From contig NC_089433.1 in the NCBI RefSeq assembly GCF_026210795.1, positions 5,765,433-5,829,432 of the forward strand: DNA of 64,000 nt, given 5' to 3'. Both the position numbers and the translations under genes were made by a program. This stretch comes from Rhizophagus irregularis. Taxonomy: Eukaryota > Glomeromycota > Glomeromycetes > Glomerales > Glomeraceae. Under the pieces are notes generated by a model. It was not told the DNA's origin and made no database searches. It was given only the letters and a program-made list of their open reading frames with translations. Position 1 is the stretch's first letter, and every line of letters begins with the position of its first letter. This document shows, piece after piece, positions 46,001 to 55,734 of the stretch.

Positions 46001-49000
46001 TCCAAATCACAATTGGAATCCAACCTCCAAATAGCAAATTCTTTTTATGACATGGCGAACATCACTATCAATCATGACAAATATATCATCCTTACCAACA
46101 ACCCTAAACTTTGTAATAAGGAGTTACAATTCCAGGTCACCCCTGACAAATCAATAATGATTAAAACAGCGTCACGGGCCTCATCTAACCGCATTCTTGG
46201 AATCTACATTAACGCATTTAATTCACATACGCCAACGCTAAAGAAGATTAAAAAAATAGTTAATCATTTTGCGTATACAATGCGTTTTAAAAAAATAACT
46301 CACGACCACCTTATTTATATTATTAACAAAGTATTATTACCCAAACTGGAGTATATCAATCAATTTACTATTTTCACACGTTCGCAATGTGATTCTTTAT
46401 TAGCTCCAGTTAAAAAACTTTTTAAACAACATTTAAAATTACCAATTTCTACCCATAATAATATTATTCATAACAAATTATTTCCCTCCATTAATAGTTT
46501 TTTTTATAACCAATTTTATTCACATATATCAATTGTTAACGTTATTTTCAACACTCCCATGTTTTCCACTATTGGTTTACAAAAGATTTTGAATACACAA
46601 TATGATTTTTGGATACCGAATTTTCCAACGTCCAAAGACCTATCTAATCCTATTTCTTCAAATTATCAATCCCTTTTAACCCGACAATTACGTCTCTTTA
46701 ACAAGTTTTATATAACTTTTTTACCACACTGTAACACGTCTATCACAGGTGGTAGTAACTCTATAATATCGTATTTTAATTCACATGATTCTCTCGATAC
46801 TTTATCCAGTAACGACCTTCAAAGTTTACGGAAAAAACGTATAATGTTTATGGATCAATTAACTTCCCTCGACGGTTCTTTTCTAAGTACCTGGAAAGAC
46901 GTCAAAAAACAAAACCCTAAGGCAAATTTTAAAGGACCTACGCCCAAGTGGTTTCAAAACCTTGAACAATTTAATATTCTGGTGGATGACAGTTCACGAC
47001 GCCTATTACGAAATTTGATAGTTTCGCCTCCGGCCAGATTTGACTCTATGTCTCCCCCTTTACGAAAAGCTCATAAATACCGCCCTAAGAATGAATGGAC
47101 CATTTCTTGGGACATGGTACACCAGTGTGAATTATATGGCTAAGGTTGCTTGTCTAAACCTCTTCAAAATCCTACGATTAGTTTCGTCAAAATTTTACTA
47201 TAGATTTATTATAGTTTCGGCAGAGTTTCGGCAGTTTCGGCATTTATAATAAGTTTCGGCAGTTTCGCCTTTCTCCAAAGTTTCGCCAGTTTTTTAATAT
47301 AACTTTAATATAGTTTTGGCAGAATTTCGCTTTTCAGCAAAACGCCATCTTGCCTAAACCCCTAGGTTTCGGCAAGCAACCTTATATATGGCAAGACGAT
47401 TGAACAACAAAATGATTTATATGGTACTAGCCTTACTTACCGAACACATTATCTTCCTGTGGTTAATGCAGATATTAGAACCAATTTAACACCCAAAAGA
47501 ATAACCCCTATTTTACATCCTTGTACAGGACTATGTGGTCATAGTGTACCTTTTAGTGGTGATCTACGTCCAAAATGTGTTATTGTTTCTTTAACATCAC
47601 ATTTGATTCTTTTTAAAGTTCATGCAAAAACTTTTATACCTAATAAACCTTTTATAAAATTAGAGAAATTTTTTATTTTTCCAGTTACACCTTTACATAC
47701 CCTTCGTACTCAAGCGTTTACATATAGTAAATATAGATTAATTACACCCAATGTTTTACCTCCAACGATTCCTGTTTTATCTTCTTTGGACTCATATTTA
47801 AATGAGAATTCTTTATTATTTACTAATAATTTGATCAATTTAAATTTAAATATCTCTTCTTCCCTTTTTATTAAAAATATTTTCGTAGGAAATAGAGATT
47901 TAATTATTCAACTTTTAGAAATAGCTAAACAATTTTTGTCACGGAAAAAATTTATTTTTTATACTGATGGTTCCTTTGCTTCTATAGATGTTAATTCTTC
48001 TACTCAAACTCAAATGGGTTTTGCCTGGATAGAGATTACTGATATAACTCCTGATTCCAGTTCTCCTCCACCAATATACAAAGGCGCTTTATCTTTTAAT
48101 CCGTCTTCTACCAAAGCAGAAGTTTATGCGCTTTTAACAGCCATTATTGCTGTACCTGATGCGAGCGAATTGGATGTCTTCACAGACTCGCTGAACGTTA
48201 TTCATACTTTCCATACAGTTACTAATAAATTAACCTCCACAAGAAGAACGTTGAAATGCAATAATCACCTAGCGTGGCGCCTAATAGACACGTTAATTAC
48301 GAAGAAATCATTAATCGTCCGTTTACACAAAGTCAAAGCTCACTCCAATAATTTTTGGAATGATATGGCTGATAATTTAGCTAATGCTACACGACAACTG
48401 GCACCCTATGAAATCAATCCCACAACTTTACCGGGTTCTTTATTGACCCCTATTTGGGCTTCTATAGCGCCGATTGACCGTGATATCAGAAAATTTTGTC
48501 ACAATTTAACAGATGTTTACACTTTTAATCAATTTTTGGGTAATTCTTCACTCTCACCCATTTTTGATAGATTCCCCTTATCCTCAATACATTGGCCTCT
48601 AACTAGAGCGTGGTTGCAATTTAATTCCACACCGGATGTATGTAGCTCCACCAAATCCTCACACCACGCCTATCGAATTAAAGCACTTAATCATATACTT
48701 CCTTGTGGTGATGTTCTTACCAAACATTACCCTGATTTCTACCCCAATAATTATATACCCTGCCCGGTGTGCAATGACCATCAAGATACTAATGAACATT
48801 TGGGAATTTGTTCAAATCTTTTACCTGTAATTAATCACATTTTAGTGGAACACAAGAATATACTACAACGTCTCCTTGAGGAGCATACTTCGTACAATCC
48901 TGCCCTCATCACACAATCCATCGATCAGTTGGATCTTTTATCACCGATCTCGGAGTCGAACTCTTACACCCATCCAATATATTTAATTATACACCAACTT

Positions 49001-49570
49001 ATTTCACAAGATTTTTATAACCTTGTGCGGTCTTTTACCTTTAATGATAAACTTACCCGTTCCATCATATGGGAATTCTTAATCTTATTTCACGACCAAA
49101 TCTATCAACAAATATGGCCTAAACATTGTTCTTTGCTGAAATTGTGGGAACAACGTAATGGAATCACACCCAAACGCAAACGTGATTTTCGTAAGAAAAA
49201 ACCTAGGAACTCACGTGATCACCAAACAGCACAGCTTATTACTCAACCTAGAATTGTCTCTACTTCTTTTCACGGATCACAAAATCTCTCTCCGCCTAGA
49301 GCTAGGACGAACTTTTCACCTTCAGATGGTATTTCTCGCCGTTCATCCCACCCTTGGACTTCTTCGGCCCCGTCTACTCGTCCTTCTCACTTACCGCAAC
49401 TACCGATGTGGTTGATTTTGTGCACATGTAATTTTTTACATTCCGGTGGATGGTTATCTTCTGTCCGGCATCCTAGTAGTTTTGAGTTAAATATAGATAA
49501 TTTTTCTTCTTCATGTAATTTTAATTTTAATTTTTTTAGTTCTTCCTTTTCTTTTGATCGTACTTTCTGA
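43088..49570 (+). pseudogene. LINE ORF2, endonuclease-reverse transcriptase-RNase H
   Basis: ATG 43088 (MEYTNLQPPADLEN). An APE-like endonuclease follows: TINIQGG, ILTETGL, VLGDLNIS, SRIDYIF, TTDHQAL. In-frame TAA at 44687. Reverse transcriptase: NNKAAGISGITYEDI, RPIVLLETFRKLF, DLSKAYDRVN (motif A), GIDQGEVISPIVW (B), VGYLDDTSW (C, YLDD), RILGIYI (E). At 47141 a MITE supplies TAA right after Gly. Past it the same frame resumes at 47393. RNase H: FYTDGSFAS, TKAEVYALL, DVFTDSLN, HKVKAHSNN..DMADNLA (all four acidic residues and His). Finally CPVCNDHQDTNEHLGIC (CX2CX8HX3C). Discounting the MITE and one duplication leaves 2077 codons with one stop. Confidence 0.9.
47141..47384 (+). mobile_element. 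244-bp MITE, copy 4, in LINE ORF2
   Basis: Same ends and length as at 6889. 8-bp duplication TATATGGC (47133-47140, 47385-47392). Element plus duplication is 252 bp, a multiple of three. Its first bases TAA stop ORF2 exactly at the junction. Confidence 0.97.
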
Positions 49571-49863
49571 ACTCCCGGTTATGCCTGTTTGTTCGGTTGA
49601 ATAATGGGCAAGACGACCCCTTCGGGCTTCTTCCGAGAGGTTGGGTATAACACTAGCTTAGAATTCATTGATCTCTTAGACCATGTTTATTCCTATTTAG
49701 CGTTCGACCCCAGTCGAGTCTATATTTTAAAAATAAAAAATAAAAAATAAAAAAAAATACTTTTCGATATACCTGATACGCAAAACGTCAAAACGTGAAA
49801 CTTTTTTTTTGAAGTATAATATTGAAGTATTATATTTACACTTTATACTTTTTAATTTTAGCA

Positions 49864-49894
49864 ATGAGCTCTAAGACATTACAAAGTATAGAAG
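49864..49894 (+). other. Copy of transposase exon 1 in the left inverted repeat of the MULE
   Basis: Reads ATG AGC TCT AAG ACA TTA CAA AGT ATA GAA G, followed by a GTAAGT donor (49895), identical to the first exon of the transposase at 53424-53394 but facing the opposite way. The inverted repeat thus includes start codon, first exon and most of the first intron. Similarity stops at the intron's 3' splice site (TTTTGCTTATT then TG... here, TAG/AG in the transposase). Confidence 0.75.
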
Positions 49895-49952
49895 GTAAGT
49901 GTTTATTTATTATTTTCTTGTTAAATTTTTAAGTTTTTTTTCAAGTCTAACG

Positions 49953-50598
49953 AACAGGGCGGACATGCATTATATCACAATGTCGATCACTTGCCGATCA
50001 TGATATAAGTGATATCACGTTAAATTTGAAGCTTTATTCCAAGCAATAAATGTCCTGACAATTTATGTTAAATTATTTTATTTAATAGTTTAATTTACCA
50101 ATAAATTAATATAAAAGTATTGTGGCAAAATAAGGTGTGTTTCCAAAGTTAGATTTTATGTCAAATTTTCAATAATTAATATATATGCTATATATATGCC
50201 GATCATCTGCTAACGTGACTTTGAAGCTTTGGGCGAAGCCACAGATCTTCGGGCGAAACTTGAAACTTTTACAGTATATTATTTAGGTATTCAAGAATCA
50301 ATGGCTAAAATAAACCTGGATAATTTTTGATAACCCAAAAGTTATCATTAAATAAATGCTTACAATTATTGTAAAATTAATATATGTCTGATATTTGACA
50401 AAATCTTTATGAATTATTTTAAGAACTAATTTATTAACAATAAATAAAATAAAGTAAATAAAATCGAAATTTTTTACATCATTATGTAGAATTTGTGAAA
50501 AAACTAATTCAACGGTATTTTTTTATGTGATAATATTAGACAAGTGATCGGCAAAATGATCAGCAATATCGTGATAATATGGGGATGTCTGCCCTGTT
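49953..50598. mobile_element. 646-bp inverted-repeat element with 9-bp TSD
   Basis: AACAGGGCGGACATGCATTA at the left, ATGTCTGCCCTGTT at the right (inverted with one mismatch in 14). AGTCTAACG is duplicated at 49944-49952 and 50599-50607. TGATCGGCA/TGCCGATCA motifs are subterminal. The nine-base duplication fits a MULE-type non-autonomous element. It sits in intron 1-like sequence of the MULE left arm. Confidence 0.85.
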
Positions 50599-50751
50599 AG
50601 TCTAACGTTACATTTTGCTTATTGTTTTATTGACTTATTGATACAAAAAATGAAGAACATAATTACTAAGTGAAAATAATTGTAATATTATTATATTTTA
50701 CTTATACCATACATTAAAAACCTAATAAAGAATAATGAATAAAAAGGTAAT

Positions 50752-53424
50752 CTAGCTGTTTATATTTTTCTTTATGGATTGGGATAAATTGTGCGATAAT
50801 TTTGAAATTTTTCTCTTTTTCCTAGATGGCATCATATTAGGATCATTCTCTTTAGAATGTTTACGCCTTTGGATTGAAGCTACTTGTACTGGAATTTTGC
50901 GATTTTTCACATTAAATCTTGAATCCAAATTTTGATAATTTTGGTGTAAATATGATACTAGTTGTCCATTAGATGTATTCTTAGCTTTTTCATACCCCTT
51001 TTGAAAACTTTCCATGCCTAATAATAATTGATCGTTATTTGTAACATCTTGATAAACAGAATCAAGAAATTCTTTAATTAACTTGACACGATATTCTCTA
51101 TTTTGGTGATTAAGTTCTAATTCCGAAGATCTAAAATAAAATATCATAAACACTATAATATCAGACAATTTATTTAAAAATTTAAGCATTATTATATATA
51201 CCTTGCAAAGATTTCCGATGAGTTCGTATCTAACAATCTCAGTGCATTATTTTCCAATAAATTTGCATGATTATTTTCTGATGGGCTTGCATTGTTATTG
51301 TTATTTTCCAATGGGCTTTCTGGACTTTCTGATGGATTTGTATTATTATTTTCCCATATATTATTTATGTTACTATCATTTCCTAATATGTTTGTGGCGT
51401 TATTTTCTAAAAAATCCTTAGTTTTTATTTCAGCATGAAATTTTACATAAAAGGATTTGTCCATTACACAAATGCCTTGTGCGATATAAGTATAACACAT
51501 CAAAAATAATGAAGGTATATAGTTGATTGATGATTAATGGCCACAGCTGCTTGATGTTTATAAGGCCCTCCTGCATTACCTTTCGGACATGTGCATATAC
51601 CAATATTTGAATCAACTATATAAAATATATCTGACTTTGACGTACTTTGAACATAATACATATGTTCAATATTAGCAGAAACAATTTTATTTTGGTCAAC
51701 AGATTCCCACCTTGGACAAAAAAACCTTTTTGAAATACTGTTTAATTGCTTATTTGCAATAGCTAAAAGCTTCCTTTCATAAAATCTTTCCATATTACCA
51801 ATAATAAAAAAATAAATTTGAATAGGATTATAAGCTTTAACTCTACTAAAAATAATATCTTTTATAATTCCAAAGCTCCTTTCTACATAATTATTTGTAT
51901 GATTTCCTCTTGTTGAAGCACCATTACGAAATGATACTGCCCAAAATTCTCTTCTTTCCCAAAGGAGTGAACAATGCCTTGCCAATTTAGAATACTTATT
52001 ATACCATTGTAACTGGAATTTCTGGTATTCAACATTCATAATATTTTCTGAATTGGCATATAAAATTCTTTTAAAATCTGAAATAACTGTTGAACGATCA
52101 TCTTTTTTAATTTGGTTATTAGCATTCCATAGTCAACGCCATAATGCTTGTAGCACATGAAATATACAAAGAAACCTTTTTGAATTTGGCCAGCAAAGTT
52201 CAATAGCATTACGTTCAGCTGCAGAATCATCAGTCATAAACATAGAAGGATCTAGATCTACTCCTCGACCAAAAAATGCATTTGAAGGTAAAATACTTTT
52301 TAATTTATTAATGGCAAATTCAATTGTAACTTCTGATTCATCAGAAGTTAAAAAAAGATCAAAAGGAAGCGCACCAGCAACACAACTGGTATATAATAAC
52401 GTAATTGAAGTATTTAAAGGATCAAAGCTAGATGATGCATCAAAATAACAGATCTCTCCTGCCTGTCTAATTTTTTCATGCACTCTTTTCATTAAATTAG
52501 TTACAATAGCAAGAATAAATGGTTGCCCAAGTTCTTTATTATATTCACATAGTATTGCATTTCCTAATCCTGAATTATAACTTCTTCTTTTAATTTTTCA
52601 AACATTCTTGATCCATTACTTGCACCTAAATTAATTTCTCTATATTTTTTAAAGAGATTGTAAACAAAATTATAGTCTGAATTTGTTGCTCGGTCAGCCA
52701 ACAAAGTAATTAATTCCTTTTCATTAGCAGCTGCTAAATGTAAATTATCTTCATAAGTATAAATTGCAGTTGCTGGTGAGTAACCATTTTTAAATAATTC
52801 AATATATTTATCTCAGGTAATTTTGCTAACTGGGCGGAAGCTAAGTGATTCAGCTGAATATGGAATATGATTATATATATATTTAATGTGTACATGCATT
52901 ATTAAATTTTTTTTTTCAATGCGCATTAACATTTTGGATTGACAATTAATATTACGTGTACGAAGGCTATTTTCTTGTTTACTAGTTCTTGAACCCTGTT
53001 TTGTTTTTACAGTTTTACTATGTATACAATGCCTTTCTTCTTTAAAAACAATTTTTTTTCCTGTTATAGTTTGCTCTCTAGTTATACATATTGTAGTCTT
53101 TGATTTTTCTTAAAATTTTTCAAACCATATCAATGCATCATCTTTTGTTTGAATATTTATTAATAAGTCAAAGATAAATTGCTTTAACTCTATATCTTTA
53201 TCAGTAAATAATGATGGAAGTATGTCCATTTTTTCAAGCTGATATTTATAATCACAAGGCAAAATTTCTTTTAAGTCAGGTGGCAATTCGGACTCTAATA
53301 AGCAAAATGTAACGTTAGACTTGAAAAAAAACTTAAAAATTTAACAAGAAAATAATAAATAAACACTTAATAAACATAAAAATAAAACTATACCTTCTAT
53401 ACTTTGTAATGTCTTAGAGCTCAT
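50752..53424 (-). pseudogene. MULE transposase with SWIM finger, decayed
   Basis: Exon 1 53424-53394 (MSSKTLQSIE), intron with GTATAG..TTATTAG, exon 2 from 53294 (ESELPPDLKEILPCDYKYQL). An early TAA follows FEKF. An N-terminal Cys/His region has RHCIHSKTV..RNINCQSKM..MHVHIKY. The MULE DDE core follows: CYFDASSSFD (first Asp), FMTDDSAAERNAIELCWPNS (second Asp) with CIFHVLQALW, and NNYVERSFGIIKDII (Glu). The SWIM finger reads CTCPKGNAGGPYKH, with Tyr where Cys is expected. A frameshift follows near 51520 before MCYTYIAQGICVMDKSFY. An intron (GTATAT..TTTTAG, 51210-51133) joins SSEIFAR to SSELELNHQNR, and the gene ends in a basic tail (RRKHSKENDPNMMPSRKKRK) at 50752. It would cut and paste the element. 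Confidence 0.8.
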
Positions 53425-53599
53425 TGCTAAAATTAAAAAGTATAAAGTGTAAGTATAATACTTCAATATTATACTTCAAAAAAAAATTTTCGCGTTTCGT
53501 ATATCGAAAAGTATATAATGTAATACAGATCAAATATCACAATAATCACATATCATGTGACTTTTAAAAAACTGCACCCACAAAACGGGAGTGCAATTG

Positions 53600-54270
53600 T
53601 ACAACTGCTTCTATCATGTAATCTTAGATATTTGCATCAGGAACTTATAAAATTTTCGAAAGCAATTTATCAAAAGAAATCAAAATTTTTTGCCCAAATC
53701 AAAATTTTTTGCAACAAGTCACATATTAAAATAAATCACATGATAATATTATTATTGGTTCTAGATAGATATTATCATGTGATTACATTCAGTAAGCTGG
53801 AAACCTGAAGTTCAAAATTCGAAACTCTTCATAATTCCAGCCAGAGACACCTGGTGACTTGAGCTTAATTCTGGCCAAAATCAAAATAAATCGAAATTTT
53901 TAGTCAACTGAAAGAAATTTTAATTCAAATTGAAATAATATTTACTGGGCTAAAATAAATGCTATAGCAATAGTATATATAAAACATGCACACACATTTA
54001 AAAAATTTGAAGTAAAATCTTTATTATATTTTTGTAAAGTAGTACATGAGAAAGGGTCGGCCAGTTAAGTAAAAAATGAAACTAATAAGAGATATTGGAG
54101 TAGCAGATTGTTTCAAGGAAAGAATTTTGCTAAGCCCCAACCCATATAATGGCAGTTCCTTCCCTGCTACTCAGTAACGATGTAAAATCAAGTTGGATAA
54201 TTGATTTATATAGATATAAGGATATAAAAATTATTAATTATTTTGGTACATTGTGATCAAATTTTGATTT
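53600..54270. other. Intergenic
   Basis: No gene seen. A TTCTGGCCAAAATC motif at about 53872 recalls the 22-bp repeat at 31.77 kb. Confidence 0.3.
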
Positions 54271-54289
54271 CATCGGGAAATTTTTTAAG

Positions 54290-54545
54290 ATGCAGAACTG
54301 CGGAGATCTGTAAAATTAGCAGATCTCCGCATTTTTTTTGTGAATTTATGTGGAAGTCTGTGATTTTGCAGATTTCTGCTTTTTATTTTTTACAAAGTTA
54401 TGCAATAATCTGCAATTTTGCAAGTTTCCGATTTTTATGTATGAATTTCTGCGGTAATCTGCGATTTTGCAGATTTCTGCTTTTTTTTATGTGAAATTTA
54501 TGCGGAAGTCTGCAATTTTGCAGATTTTTGCTTTTTTTTCATTAA
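54290..54545 (+). repeat. Left subterminal repeats, TCTGCnATTTTGCAGA
   Basis: About five units of 55-65 bp with GCGG(A/T)A(A/G)TCTGCRATTTTGCAGATTTCTGC and a T-rich linker. Each has an inverted pair TCTGC/GCAGA. The first unit has GCGGAGATCTG..CAGATCTCCGC. Confidence 0.75.
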
Positions 54546-55111
54546 AATATCAGTTCGATCTGCAATTTCATCATTGATTTAATATTTAAACTTTAATTAA
54601 CTCTAACTTGATTTAATACCTAAATGATTTTTTCTACAATACTCTTTAAAAAGAAAAACTTTACAAGACTTTAAAAAAATAATTTTTTCTACAACACTTA
54701 TTACTAAAGAAAAAAACTTTGTGAAATAATTTTTCTACAACACCTTTTAGGAAATAATCTGTTAAAGATTCCAAAGAAAAAATATTTCTATTATTTTTTA
54801 AGCTTCGAAACTTATCAGAGAAATTTTTTTTTTAAAAAAAAAAATTTATTTGTAAGGTTCGGAGTCTTTAAGGCAAATTTGTCTAACATTCGGCACATAA
54901 TCTATGCAACATGCAGGGAAATTAGAACTAAAAAGAAGTCGTATTCCTTTTTTTTCTTTGAAAAAAAAAATTTTTTTTAATGAACGTCAGTTAACGTTCA
55001 GTTTGTAAGTCAAGAACATAATAGAGTCTATTGTCAATTTAATTTGGAGGTATATCACCTCTGAAACTTTAATTATTTTTAGAGAAAAAAAAATTTTTTT
55101 ATATTATATAG

Positions 55112-55720
55112 GTTCCAGATGGAATCTATCGATGATTTTATTTGGAATTCGGAGGTATGCTTACCTCCGAAATTTAATTTATTTTTTTTAAAAAAAAATT
55201 TTTTTTTTATATTATATAGGTTCCGGATAGAACCTATCAAAGATATTGGAATTCGGAGATATGCTTACCTCCGAATCTTAATTTATTTTTTTTAAAAAAA
55301 AATAATTTTTTTTATATTATATAGGTTCTGGATGGAACCTATTAAAGATATTGGAATTCGGAGGTATGCTAACCTCTGAATCTTAATTAATTTTTTTTTA
55401 AAAAAAATAATTTTTTTTATATTATATAGGTTCCGGATGGAACCTATCAAAGATATTGGAATTCAGAGGTATACTTACCTCCGAATCTTAATTTATTTAA
55501 AAAAAAAATAATAATTTTTTATTTATATTATATAGGTTCTGGATGGAACCTATCGATGATTTTGAAATTCGGAGGTATATTAACTTCCAAATCTTTAATT
55601 TATTTTTTAAAAAAAAAATAATTTTTATTATATTATATAGGTTCCGGATGGAACCTATTGATGATTTTTGGAATTCAGAGGTATGCTTACCTCCGAATCT
55701 TAATTTATTTTAAAAAAATA
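55112..55720 (+). repeat. Micro-exon array, type A (six units)
   Basis: Units of about 105-108 bp. Exon-like segments are 55112-55154 (43 nt), 55220-55258, 55325-55363, 55430-55468, 55536-55574 (39 nt each) and 55641-55680 (40 nt). All follow TATATTATATAG and, except the second (donor GT changed to AT), precede GTAT. The consensus begins GTTCCGGATGGAACC and ends GGAATTCGGAG. Introns are about 65-75 nt. GGTTCC/GGAACC and ATTCGGAGGTA/TACCTCCGAAT make hairpins, the second placing the donor in a stem. Confidence 0.75.
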
Positions 55721-55734
55721 ATTTTTTATTTAAC

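Larger units (their letters stand above)
40572..49756 (+). mobile_element. LINE (EN-RT-RNaseH type), 9.2 kb with MITE insertion
   Basis: Bounded by a 13-bp target duplication ATACTTTTCGATA (40559-40571 and 49757-49769) that lies in the left inverted repeat of the MULE. The 3' end is a simple (TAAAAAA)n-like tail (49722-49756). It has two ORFs in order, gag-like with a CCHC knuckle and then endonuclease, reverse transcriptase, RNase H and CCHC. That is the architecture of the I/Tad1-like non-LTR retrotransposons common in fungi. The clade is tentative. 3' UTR 49571-49721 contains a CCCCTTCGGGC..CCGAGAGG hairpin-like patch. Confidence 0.9.
40495..53585 (-). mobile_element. MULE-type DNA transposon, carrying nested insertions
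   Basis: The right end (53585 leftward to about 53300) and the left end (about 40500-40571, then 49770-49952, then 50599-50625) are inverted copies of each other. Both show AAGTCAC(G/A)TGA(C/T)ATGTGATTATTGT, TACATTATATACTTTTCGAT, GAAGTATAATATTGAAGTAT, ATG AGC TCT AAG ACA and CTTGTTAAATTTTTAAG. The left arm is split by the LINE (40572-49756) and by a 646-bp element (49953-50598). The transposase is between the arms. The exact outer ends are not fixed. AATTGTAC occurs near both (40492 and 53594) but does not give symmetrical ends. Confidence 0.8.
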
